NCBI GenBank assembly: GCA_030734395.1
Contig: JAUZTG010000041.1
Span: 2,480,001-2,544,000, forward strand
DNA: 64,000 bases
DNA from: Sarocladium kiliense
Taxonomy: Eukaryota; Ascomycota; Sordariomycetes; Hypocreales; Sarocladiaceae
Direction: 5' to 3'
In this document: piece after piece, positions 1 through 9,660 of the stretch
Layout of the letters: every line of letters begins with the position of its first letter
Numbering within the stretch: position 1 is the stretch's first letter
The notes under the pieces: model-generated
What the model was told of the DNA's origin: nothing
The model's input: the letters and a program-made list of their open reading frames with translations, nothing else
Databases searched by the model: none
Position numbers and translations under genes: made by a program

Positions 1-401
1 CTGCCATTCTGAAGACGGTGCGAATCATCTCATCGCATCACTATATTCCATCAACATGCAGGTTATCGTGTTTATGATTCGCCGATTGATGCATAGCCAT
101 CGCCCGTTGGTGTCCAGTCTTCGCCGATCAAATTGGCCACCCGGAGACCCGCGCAGGTCGCCGATGGTCCGTCTTCGGCGTCCATGTGCCGCCACCTCCG
201 CCTTGAACTAATATGCTTTGGAAGAACTATATCATTCCACCATCATTCCAGCTGTGACCCTGTATTGGCGTCTCCGACAAGAAACATCATCATCCTGCAA
301 GCAAATCCATCGCTATTCAGTCACCCATACCGACTCCATCTGCAACAAAACCAGCAATCTGACCCCACATTGGATCCTCCAATCCACGCAATATCTTCAC
401 A
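1..401. other. Left-edge region without a supported gene
   Basis: I see no convincing coding exon before position 402. The stretch is probably the promoter and 5' leader of the microprotein gene that starts at 402. A longer reading frame entering from 133 only arises by reading through that gene's intron. Confidence 0.5.
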
Positions 402-636
402 ATGTGCCGTCCAGCGACTTGCGATACCTGCAGTAAGTTTCCTTCTCCCTCGAACAAAACCTCACCGTCGACCCCCTCTGACAGTTTACGCTCTAGGCAA
501 GACAACCTGGTGGGGTTGCGGCAGCCACGTCCCCATGGTCATGGACACTGTCAAGGCTGAAGATCGCTGCACCTGCGAGCCCAAGATTGAGCGCGAGGGC
601 AAGCAGTACCCGCCCATGGCCAAGCAACCCTCGTGA
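402..636 (+). CDS. Cysteine-rich conserved microprotein (56 aa), function unknown
   Basis: Two exons, 402-432 and 497-636, are joined across a 64 bp intron (donor GTAAGT, acceptor CTCTAG) with phase 1. The product has 56 residues with six cysteines at about 2, 7, 10, 18, 35 and 37, including a CxxC pair (C7/C10), a WWGCGSH block and a CTC pair, and it ends in a PPMAK tail. There is no signal peptide or membrane segment, so it is probably cytosolic or nuclear. The paired cysteines plus a histidine suggest zinc binding, which is inference. I recall similar CGSHVP-type microproteins in many Pezizomycotina, without a known function. Unspliced reading misses the true N-terminus, so automatic annotation may call it wrongly. 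Confidence 0.75.
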
Positions 637-894
637 CTGGTGAGAAATGCCGCTGCATTGGTGTTGAGGGCGAAGGGGAAGAAGGCCGGTTGGTCGGCTG
701 AGGGGTTGGTTGAAGAGGATCTATGAGTTGAGTATGGCGTTTGGGATGATGGCAGGATTGGCGCAAAGAGGAACTCAGGAATGTCGAGACGAATAGAAAA
801 GAATTAGCATCAGAAAGACACCAGACAAAATCACCAACTTGTACTTGAAGTCAACTTTTATCATCTAAAGCTATCTTCTGGATGAAGAACCTCA

Positions 895-3160
895 TCATCT
901 CCTCCTTGCACCTCCTCCCGCCCCAGCATCTCCCCTCTCCGCTAAACTCACCACCTCCGAAATGCCCGCCGCCTCCTGCTCCTCCTCCAACGCCGTAATC
1001 TCCTCCCTGCAATCCCACCACTTCTCCTCACTCAGCTCAAACGCCTTCGTCTTGATCTCCTTGATCGTCAGAGTCTCGGGTTGGACACCCTTCCAGCGCA
1101 GACTGGTCATGAGAATCTCTTGCCATTCCGCGGACGTGCGGACGAAAAATTCGCGACGAGATTCGAAGGGCTGAGGAGGGAGTTTGTTAGTCGTTTCTGG
1201 GACATTGAAGCTTGGAGAGGTGGAGTTGCGTACTCTTGGGTGAGGGAGACCATCATCGACTGTTGTGGCGACGGTCTCGGTGTCGTCTTCGTCAGAAGTA
1301 GCAGATGGTGCAGATGCTTCAGAAGAAGTGTCTGAAATCTCGTCCTGCTTCTTCTTACGCTTGCTTGGCGTGTGAATCTGCGCCCTGTCTTCCTGCTCCT
1401 CATCTTCCTCGTCGTCCTCATCCTCGTCTTCCTCCTCTTCGTCGTCATCATCCTCCTCGTCTTCGTCCTCAGATTCCTGTAGACAAGTCAGCATTATTCG
1501 CCTCAACATAGTATCGGTGACACGTACGACCCAGTCCTCGTTGGGACGCATGAAGATCTCCTTGCAGCCGTCCAACTTGTCAAGGTTGATAGCGTACAAG
1601 TCGTCGAATGTGAACTCTCGATCTCCTTTCTCAAAGGTCCCGCCATAGATGTAAAGAATGTCGTCCTGCACCGTAAGCTGCGCGTTAAAGCGCATGTGTG
1701 GCGGTTCTAGTGTGACCGGCATCTCTTTGGTTGGCTTTTCATCTTCGTTAACTTCTTCCTTCTTCTCGAGCTCGATATCGTCTGCATCGTCTAACGATGC
1801 GCCACTGTTCAGAGCTGCGAGATTTCGAAGCAGTTCATCTTCATTCGCTTGACCACGACCTCGCCGTCCACCTCTTGACTCAATAGCCACCTTTTTCTGC
1901 TGACGAGGCTTCCGGAGTGCCAAAGGCATGAACCTGTTCCGCTCGATATTCCAGGCAAACAGCTGATTGAAGAACTCGCTGTCGATACCATCTTCACTCT
2001 GCTCAACGTCATGAACACCACCGAATAGGATGCCTCGCCCCTTGTGAGCCGTCATCGTAGCTCCTGCACGAGGTGGGTTCGGCGCGTTAGCTGGCCTCTT
2101 CCTCTTCTCCCATCGAACAGCAGGAAGAGCGTTTGGTCCAGCATCAGCAGCAGGCTGTGTCATTCGGAGGAAGAAACAGTCATCGTGGACCTTCGGCTTG
2201 AGCACATTTTTCTGGCCCGTGTGTTGGCCTCCCTTGCCTCCTTTCTGCTTCAGTGCGACGGTAGCCTTGGTTCGTGAGTAGCCTCCGTAAAGAACGGCAC
2301 CTTGCTCATGCGGGAGCAGTGTGAAGGATGAGCGAGCATCGGGCTTCAGTTGTGCGGGTGGCAGAGTGGGCGAGTGCCAGGTGAAGTTGACGGTATCGAA
2401 GATCCAGAGATCAGCCATGTACTTTGTTGAATTGGACGTGTCTTGGAAACCGCCGAAGAGAATGATGTACTGCTTCCAATATGTCATGCGATGACCACTC
2501 CTTGCTGGCGGGCTTTTGTCCTTGCCCTTGACCTCGATCTTGGTCCATTCTCTATTCGCAGGCTCCAACCTCCAGAAATCCGAGTAATGATGAAAGGTCC
2601 CCTGCTTTGGAGACGAGAACTCGCCGCCGAATAGATAGACGTGGTTCGGATTTCCTGCCCTCGTCCAGGCATGTCCCGATCTCGGCAGCGGGGCATTTGG
2701 CGACGTCACTGAACGCCACTCATCGCGGTTAATGTTGTAAATGCTCAGGTCATTATAGAACTGCGCGAGAGATCCGTTGAAGTACTCGCCACCGAAGAGA
2801 AGCAAGCTATTGCTGTCGCTTGGGTTGGCCATGAAAGTGGCGTGGGCGCGAACTCGAGGAGGGCCCTCCAGGACTGTCTCGGTCACCTTGAGGAACTGCT
2901 CCTGTTGGCGACGATACTCCTCCAGCACTTCGTCCAGATCGACGTCCTCGGCGTCGCTACCCTCGATCTTTGCTGTTTTGGCCTTGATCTTCTTCTCTCC
3001 TTTGCTGGCTTGCTTTGCAGCCTTCTCCGCCTGAGGGGTTCAGAGCTTGTCAGCGAAGGCCTCATCCATGTAAAAAGACAACAGCAGGCATGGTCCTGGA
3101 GGAACTCACCTTGCGGGCCTTCTTTGCGTCAGCGGCTCCCTTTTTTTTGTCTTTCGCCAT
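895..3160 (-). CDS. KEL3: Kelch-repeat protein, Kel3/KLHDC4 family (728 aa)
   Basis: Exon 1 is 3110-3160 (17 codons, lysine-rich) and exon 2 is 895-3030, separated by a 79 bp intron with GTGAGT and CAG ends. The N-terminus is Lys/Ala-rich and leads into a DLDEVLEEYRRQQEQF segment, then a kelch beta-propeller (about residues 75-480) with repeated LFGGE, LYGGY and IYGGTF blades. A very acidic Asp/Glu run lies near residues 535-564, and a C-terminal domain of the type known as DUF4110 (PFESRREFF...WQEIL) finishes the protein. This order is typical of yeast Kel3 and human KLHDC4. Its molecular role is poorly known; the Lys-rich start and acidic tract suggest a nuclear or nucleolar scaffold, which is inference. 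It is convergent with the microprotein gene. Family call is firm, function is not. Confidence 0.93.
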
Positions 3161-3835
3161 ATTTGCGTGCTTGCTTCTTCAAAGAAACGGACAAACTTGG
3201 ATTTCAATTAATGCGAGAGTGCATGTTGAAGTTGTGGAGTCGCCACACAAAAAGTGGTCGTTTAAATCTGAGGCTCCAATTGCAGCACACACTTTGCGCC
3301 AGTGCAAACATACCGTGAAGTGTAAATGGAAGGACATAACTCTATACATTATATGACGGGACACGATTCTGGAAGGGGCATCGTTTCTAAGTTTCATTAC
3401 ACTGTAAACTGTATGCATATCCCATCGCCCAGCATGTAATATTCGGACAGGTGTTCCTCGGCTAAGGTAGCTAGAGAATGTGTAGTATTGCCCCCATGAA
3501 TGAGCGGCCAAAATCTGTTGATTCGGACACCGTACGGTCTGGAGACATACAAGACGATCAGAAGTCGCTGCCGTCAGGGTTGTGTAGACAACCGGCTCGC
3601 AGGGGCCACCCCGCAAACCATAACCCGCGCTCAGAAGTGATGCCTTCTGTAAAGAGATGAAGATTCTGGGAGAGTTCCGTACTTGTGTTTCGGTGAACAG
3701 ATCGGCAAGCGGGCATAGTACTTTCAAGGCTGAGTCTGGTAACACAATGTGCTCCCAAACTGTGTCATAGTGTCTCTCAAGTCGCAAGCTGACCCCAAAT
3801 CTCGAATGATGCCCTCCAAATTGTACATTCTTTGG
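3161..3835. other. Intergenic region between Kel3-like gene and TGS1
   Basis: This 675 bp stretch holds the promoter of the Kel3-like gene and the 3' flank of TGS1. A 202-codon minus-strand frame crosses it, but its residue composition is not protein-like and no family is recognisable. A TAAGGTA-type motif occurs near 3467. Confidence 0.5.
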
Positions 3836-4741
3836 TCATGAGGGCTCTTCTTTGCCAGGAATGTAAGCGACCATCGCCTTACTGGCTCCCTCCATGCAAT
3901 ACTGCACCACCTCGATCTTCTTCCCCTCCGGTGCCAATTTAGCAATCTGCCTCAAGTCACTCGTCCTCGGCAGGAACAATGCATGCTCGAAGCGTTCGTA
4001 GGCTCCAGTAAGCTCCTTGAGCCCATAGGGCTGCATGGTGTACAGATCGAAGACCTCGTCAGTGCTATATCCCGGGCCACCCCAAGGGGGACTCGCAAAT
4101 ACAACTGAAGTGTTGACGTCCACACGTAAGTCAGGGTGTAGTGTGTCAGGGTTCTTCAGCAACGTATCAACATAGGCAAAGCTATCGCCGTGGACCCATG
4201 TGATCGTTCCTTGTTCGATACCGTAACACTCTGCATTGTTCTGAGCACAAGCGAGAGTGGCTGCGTCCCGCTCGATGGCAATGATGCGGTCCCAGCGTTC
4301 TGACAGGGCGAAGGCGATGCTGTTTCCGCCGGCGCCAGCGAACATGTCGATGAGGACGCGCTTTTTCGCGTCAATATTGAACATATCAGCTGCTACCTGA
4401 CTACGGATTCATCAGTATTGATGCGACCTTCATGCCAAGGGTGGAAACCTACTTTGCAACAGGCTCGGGCGTTACTCCGAACCAGGCATCATCGGTCATG
4501 CAAATGCCTTCATCATACCATGAGAAGATGGAGTAACGCTGTGAGAAGTACCTGGATATGTTGTTAGTCATTGCTGCACGCACGTGCCTTCTTCAGGGTC
4601 TGCTCACTTTTGGATGTCCCAAGGCACCTCGCTCTTGTGTTCGTAATGATGACATTCATCAGTCAATTCCAGCTTCGCAGCTGGGGAAAACGAGTAGGAC
4701 GGAGGTGTTTCTGCCTCTGGAGCCGAACCTTGAGAGGCCAT
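3836..4741 (-). CDS. TGS1: Trimethylguanosine synthase (cap hypermethylase), 265 aa
   Basis: Three exons: 4608-4741, 4453-4551 and 3836-4400. TGS1 adds two methyl groups to N2 of the m7G cap of snRNAs and snoRNAs, using S-adenosylmethionine, in the nucleus or nucleolus. Visible family marks are the N-terminal KYFSQRYSIFSWYDEGI and WFGVTPEPVA segments, the SAM-binding motif DMFAGAGGNSIAFA, the acidic IAIERD strand, and the catalytic ASPPWGGPGY motif whose Trp stacks on the cap guanine. The length is that of compact fungal enzymes, which lack the long N-terminus of animal TGS1. The junction between exons 2 and 3 uses acceptor TAG at 4401-4403; using the adjacent CAG would introduce a stop. It is divergent from GRASP, with 403 bp between the start codons. 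Confidence 0.95.
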
Positions 4742-5144
4742 GGTGAGCTCAACCTGAAGAAAGGGCGTTTTGTCGGTGAACCGCGCTCGTTCAACCGATG
4801 ATGCTCTAAAGCCAAAGTCTCGACCTCTCGGGCATGACTATATCGCGTCGATGGCAGAAGCCTGTCTGCACATTTCAGACTAGGAAATCCTGTTTGTTGA
4901 AGACGAAGTCCATGAAGGTTGCAAGCCAAAAGTTGAGGCACCAGGCACTGACACTTGGAGTTATCGATAGCGCAGTTGTGGACACTCAAGCACCTGCCGC
5001 CGTGTCCCGCGTCACCTCCAAGCTCCCCCAGTTCTGTAAAGGGAGCTCACCCACACTAAGCCGTTTCTCACGACATTTCCTCGCCTCGCTGTCTTTAGAG
5101 AATTCCAAAAGTCTCACAGAGACGAGTGTTTCTCACGCGTCACC
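4742..5144. other. Shared TGS1/GRASP divergent promoter
   Basis: This 403 bp gap lies between two divergent start codons and must hold both promoters. I see no coding potential and no clear TATA box in it. Confidence 0.5.
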
Positions 5145-6249
5145 ATGTTCAACGCTCTCAACCGGTTCATGTCCCGGTTGGACGGCGACCCAGCCCAGCA
5201 ACGACAACAGGAACGTGGCTCCTTCGGCTTGCAGGTGCTGCGCAACACGAATCTTGAGCTTGCGATTGAGCCTTGGTTTGACTTTATTGTTGGAATCAAT
5301 GGAAGACCTATTGTATGCCACACTGAAGACAGGAACTCAGCCAATTGCTGACCGTCACAGGACACCTCAGACTCGGGCCTCTTCGCCCAAGAGGTGCGCA
5401 ACTGCGCTGGCGGAAGTGTGACGCTGGGACTTTGGAACGCAAAGGTTTGCGTGATGCCCATTTATTGACTCTTCTCTGCATCGGCTGACTTGTATACAGG
5501 GACAACGAACACGGGAATTGCACGTCTCTGTCCCCGCCGACACGGCCTCACTAGGCCTCTCCCTCCAGTACTCGCCCATCTCCCTTGCAGCCAACGTCTG
5601 GCACGTTCTCGATGTTCCCGCGAACTCTCCCGCCGATGCTGCGTCTCTGCTTCCGTACAGCGACTATATTCTTGGTAGCCCAGAAGGCGCCCTGCATGGG
5701 GAGGCCGCGCTTGGAGAGCTTGTAGAGGACTTCATCGGTCGCCCACTGCGCCTCTATGTCTACAACAACGAGTACAATGTCACACGCGAGGTGACAATCA
5801 CACCGAGCCGTGATTGGGGCGGCCAGGGTGCTATGGGCTGTGTGCTGGGTTACGGCGCACTACACCGCTTGCCAGCGCCATTGAGCGAGCCGGTCAACGC
5901 GCCAGGCGAGATGCTGTTTGATGGAGGGTTGAATGAGAAGAGTGCCGATGCTTCATTTGAGCAGGTCGCAGGACAGCCTGCTGCGGGCGGTGACTACTTG
6001 GTCCCGGCACAAATGGTCGAATCTGCGCCGATAAGCGCGCCGCCGCGGGGTGGTAAAAAGAAAGACAAGCATGGAGCGAGCCCGAATAAGCTGATGGATG
6101 ACTACTTCAAGGAAGAGGAGGCAAAATCAAGAGAGGTCGACAATGCACCACAGAGCAAAAGCGCTGGCGTACCGCCGCCGCCAAAGGCTGGGGCCGGGCC
6201 GCCTAAAGCGAAACCGCAGGCGGAGGAGGCGGCGGAGGATGCATCATAG
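5145..6249 (+). CDS. GRH1: Golgi reassembly-stacking protein, GRASP/Grh1 family (333 aa)
   Basis: Three exons: 5145-5312, 5361-5444 and 5500-6249. GRASP proteins tether Golgi or ER-exit-site membranes and support unconventional secretion. The start MFNALNRFMSRLDGD is an amphipathic helix lacking the Gly2 needed for N-myristoylation, as in fungal Grh1. Two PDZ-like GRASP domains follow: GSFGLQVLRNTNLELAIEPW and IVGINGRPI in the first, and LGLSLQYSPIS...WHVLDV, the YNNEYNVTREV strand and WGGQGAMGCVLGYG in the second. After about residue 225 the protein becomes a low-complexity Pro/Ala/Lys-rich tail, typical of the regulatory SPR-like region. Both introns are phase 0. The gene is convergent with the DAD1/Ost2 gene, whose stop is about 210 bp away. 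Confidence 0.95.
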
Positions 6250-6460
6250 CTTAGGGGGAGGCATCAATGCTACGACACGAATTTTGACGACACATGACTG
6301 TTGACTCTTCAATATTTCCCCCCTCTGATCTGCTAAAGCAGCGGTTCGTGATGCGCTCTTAAAGAAACCCTATAACTCCGTCTTGGTGATGTACATTTTG
6401 CTCTTCTTCGACGATTGCACCAGCAATGCCTGCCATCTCAAATGTGAACATTTCGTTGTT

Positions 6461-7064
6461 TTAGTTGATGAAGTTGACGCAGAAAAAGTGCAGAATCAGA
6501 CTGCAGACGACGTAATCGGCAAAGGCTCGCTCTGGTGACACGGAAGGGAACTCGGACTTGTTGGCCTCGGTGGTTTGGATGCGCAGGGAGACTGCAATGT
6601 GCTGTTAGTTTCTCGCGCTTCGAGAGAAGAGAGAGGAAAGCATACTTGTTAAGACGAATTGGCCGACTGTTGATCCGAATCCAGACAGGAAGGCATTGAA
6701 CGGCTGAGCAGCATTAGTATCATTTGACGGGAGGGCAAGGGTTTCCATGTGGAGGGGAGCTTACGTAGTTGCCAGCAAGGATGCAGTAGACGAACTGCAG
6801 CGCTCCGACCACAGCAATGAACGCAAGAAAGACATCAATCAGCTTCGTCCTCTGCGGCGTCTCCTTCATATAGTAGTCGTAGATGTTCTGCAGCACCTTA
6901 TCCCAACTCGCGACGCCGGCAGCTTTGGCGAGAACAGGCCTAGGCGTAGCGGTAGTCGTCGTAGTCGTCGTGGCAGCTGGAGGAACGGAACCAGTAGCGG
7001 TGGTGCTGGCTTGAGTTGTTGCCGCAGCCGAGGGCGCGGGGTCGCGGGCGTTCTTCTTCGCCAT
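6461..7064 (-). CDS. OST2: Oligosaccharyltransferase subunit DAD1/Ost2 (162 aa)
   Basis: Three exons: 6765-7064, 6646-6703 and 6461-6591. DAD1/Ost2 is a small integral ER membrane subunit of the oligosaccharyltransferase that transfers the glycan to Asn in nascent proteins. The conserved core shows YDYYMKETPQRTKLIDVFL, the first membrane helix (VFLAFIAVVGALQFVYCILAG), NYPFNAFLSGFGSTVGQFVL, and the typical end SLRIQTTEANKSEF...AFADYVVCSLILHFFCVNFIN. It has three predicted membrane helices. The N-terminal 60 or so residues are Ala/Thr-rich and unusual in length compared with yeast Ost2. ATG at 7064 (MAKKNARDPAPS) is preferred over an upstream in-frame codon because the added sequence is of low quality. 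Confidence 0.95.
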
Positions 7065-7774
7065 TGTGAGGTTCTGTCGGCTTCGTGGCGGTGGAGATGC
7101 TGGTGATGGCGACGTTGAAGCTTGGGAATCGGGAGCTTTGGTGTACGCCGCTGGTGGACACGGTGTGCTATGGGAGCTCTGTTCCCTGAAATGGACGTCA
7201 CGTGGGGCACTGCTTGAGCAACGCGGAGAGATCCGAACGGCCACGGTTCACAACTGCCTCTGCCCTGTCAAAGGTCTACCAATTCTGGAAAGATGATAAA
7301 CACTCTCGTAACTTGACATTACAGCTGTAACATTGATTCAAATTTGAAATTTGGCGGAATGGCATTGTAGGTGTCACAGCGAGCATTGAAAAGAACTGAT
7401 GCCTCAGTGTGAATAGGCTCACATCATGTCTCGCGGGACTACCTAGAACTCAGCCTGAAGTACAGATATGGCCATGATGAAATTAATCTTTCGGTTTGAT
7501 TCGGATATGGACTTAAAAGACTCTGTAAAGCAACGAAGCTTCCAACGTCTCCCCGGAGTTTCCAGGTGGGTCAGGACCGGGTCGCCAATTGGCCCGAGAG
7601 CTGGCGTCGCAAGTCGCATCGCCGAGGTGGTTCGGGGCCTTTGCCTTCGCCCACGCTGTTTAGATGACCTCAACACCCCGACTCTCCAAACTCGACTTCA
7701 ACCACAATCTGGACTGCAAATCAATCCTTCAAACCAATCTGTTTCATATTCCAACATCTCACAAGACAATCAAC
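7065..7774. other. Divergent promoter region between OST2 and TMEM14-like gene
   Basis: The 710 bp between two divergent start codons shows no supported coding exon. The 3' 100 bases are CA/TC-rich, as is common for fungal 5' leaders. Confidence 0.5.
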
Positions 7775-8217
7775 ATGGTAAATCAGCTTTCTCCACCAGA
7801 TTCCCAAGTTTGTGAAGCTCATCCCAGTGTTAGGCCTCCTCACCCGAAGCTCTTTCCACCATTTCCTATGTCATGGGTGCCATGACCGCTGGCGGTGGCA
7901 TTATGGGCTATGCCAAGACACGGTCATTGCCATCTATCATCGCCGGCTGCACTGTCGGCCTGCTTTGTATGCATACCAATGCACCCTAAAGGGTCGAATA
8001 GCCTACTAATCTGTGTACTCTAGACGGCCTGGGAGGCTACCGTATCCAGAACCGCCAGCCTTACGGTGTAGAGCTGAGCCTCCTCGCTTCACTTGTTCTT
8101 GGTGGCTCCTCCATTCCCCGGGCCATCCGCCTGCAGAAGCCTGTTCCTATCCTGCTCAGTGTTCTCTCGACCTTTGGCATGCTCACTTATGGCAGTGCCT
8201 GGCGCAACCAGGCGTAG
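7775..8217 (+). CDS. TMEM14-family small membrane protein (109 aa)
   Basis: Three exons: 7775-7777 (the ATG alone), 7834-7966 and 8024-8217. TMEM14 (UPF0136) proteins are small four-helix membrane proteins, mostly mitochondrial inner membrane in animals, with roles in lipid or heme metabolism. The spliced protein begins MASSPEAL and continues with MGAMTAGGGIMGYAKTRSLP, LYGLGGYRIQNRQPYGVEL, a SLLASLVLGGSSIPRAIR segment and a last helix PVPILLSVLSTFGMLTYGSA. The glycine-rich helices and R-x-x-SxPS loop are the family signature. The ATG-only first exon is supported because reading straight through 7778 hits a stop, while GTAAAT...TTAG joins perfectly to the family-typical MASSP start. The second intron has a textbook TACTAAT branch site. 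Family is firm; subcellular site is inferred. Confidence 0.88.
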
Positions 8218-8459
8218 GTCGGTGACTGAGGAGAATGGTATCTTTCATATGCATGATTGTAGTGTACAGTAGAAATACAATCCCACAACTCAAGCTGAAC
8301 TTGACGCAAGCTTTGTCAAATGGAGACGAAACCGTAGAGCAAACCATCCAACGCCTACCCAGGCACCCAAATGCACACCCATGGGGACGATACGCTTCGC
8401 TCAAGCGTACAACCGTTATGTAATATTCGCACCATTCGTTCGTGTCCTAGACCTCATGC

Positions 8460-8750
8460 TCACAGGCCAAGCTCCTTCTGCTGCGCCTTGATGCGATCGC
8501 GCTTCTCTCGTGCGGCGGCTCGGTTCTCAGCTTGTTGCTTCGATCGTTCCTCCTTGAGACACGCGTTGACCTTGTCCTTGACGCCGTTGCAGCCGCCGGT
8601 AGCCTTGTGCATGAACCCTTGCGCGTGGCATTCCTCGAGAGCGGCGATGATTTCGGAACATGCTGCGAGGCGAGGTTAGATTTCAGGTGTGGCGTTGTCG
8701 GCTGGCAGCGACCTACCCATGGCATTCTTGGTATGAAGGTGAGGATGCAT
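8460..8750 (-). CDS. CMC2: Mitochondrial twin-CX9C protein Cmc2 (78 aa)
   Basis: Two exons, 8717-8750 and 8460-8662, join across a 54 bp intron in phase 1. Cmc2 is an intermembrane-space protein needed for cytochrome c oxidase assembly, imported by the Mia40 relay. The N-terminus MHPHLHTKNAM is diagnostic of Cmc2. Two CX9C motifs are visible: C-SEIIAALEE-C and C-NGVKDKVNA-C, forming the coiled-coil-helix hairpin, followed by a charged Lys/Arg/Glu helix ending KELGL. It has no cleavable presequence, as expected for this import route. It is divergent from the prefoldin gene, with 322 bp between the starts. Confidence 0.93.
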
Positions 8751-9072
8751 GGCTGCGGCAGTGATGCTACACTTCTCTGGCAGCGCCCTATTGGATTGAT
8801 GTAGATGCGCTCGTTGCTGGTGGTTGAGCAAGGTGGGATGGTTGTCGGTTGGATGATGGACTTTTGGCGGAGGACCCTGCAAAAAGCTTTGGCCAAGCAG
8901 CGCCCGGCTCTCGTGGTAGCCACTGGATGGAACCGCAACCTCTCCAAAACCACCACAGCCCTCACTCAACGCCAGGCGACCTTCTGCGCCATTCAAAAGT
9001 CACCAGCGAATAGAGCCAACGTATAGTAGAGACTCGCAGTCTTTCTACGGAGGCGTGTCCCACCTGGTCGCC
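8751..9072. other. Divergent promoter CMC2 / prefoldin subunit 2
   Basis: This 322 bp gap carries the promoters of both flanking genes. No exon or distinctive repeat is visible. Confidence 0.45.
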
Positions 9073-9660
9073 ATGGCGTCACAACAGATGCCTGCCAAGA
9101 AGCAGCAAGGTGAGCATCGAAAAGCCCCTCGTTTTGATCCTGGATGAGAGTGCTGAGGCCCAGCGACCAGATCTTCAGGTCACTTATTCAAACTACAAGA
9201 ATACTCTGCAGCAAATAGCTCAGAAGATCGGTGACATCGAGCAGGAGGCGGAAGAGCACAAGTATGTTCCTGATCCCATCTCATCGCGTGCGCCCTTCGC
9301 GGTCTTCTGCGCAAGAGGAATTCGAGCACGCTGCTTATGACGCACCAAATATCAACACATACTAACTCTCTACGTGTCTAGGTTGGTTCTTGAGACTCTG
9401 GAGCCTCTTTCTGGGGACCGCAAGTGCTTCCGTCTCATCAACGGCGTGCTCGTGGAACGGACGGTGAAGGATGTTGTACCTGCACTCCAAACGAACCAGG
9501 ATGGTTTGAAAAAGGTTCTGGAAGATCTCGTGAAGCAGTACAAGACCAAGCAGGATGACTTGGATAAGTGGAAGGTATGTCTCTCGGTGGCCCTTGAAGT
9601 GTGATCAAGTTCTGACGCAAACTACAGAAGAAGAACAATGTTCAGGTAGTCCAACAATGA
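9073..9660 (+). CDS. GIM4: Prefoldin subunit 2 (Gim4 family), 117 aa
   Basis: Four exons: 9073-9109, 9171-9261, 9382-9574 and 9628-9660. Prefoldin is a cytosolic hexameric chaperone that hands actin and tubulin to the TRiC/CCT chaperonin; subunit 2 is a beta-type subunit. The coding order is an N-terminal helix (DLQVTYSNYKNTLQQIAQK...EHKLVLE), the central beta hairpin with the subunit-2 signature GDRKCFRLINGVLVERTV, and a C-terminal coiled coil ending in KKKNNVQVVQQ. The length matches the family (about 110-120 aa). The last exon encodes only ten residues. Introns are 61, 120 and 53 bp. Confidence 0.95.

Noticed and set aside
3179..3787. 202-codon minus-strand frame after TGS1
   Set aside because: Composition rich in His, Arg, Cys and Ser without pattern; no domain; lies in the promoter of the Kel3-like gene.
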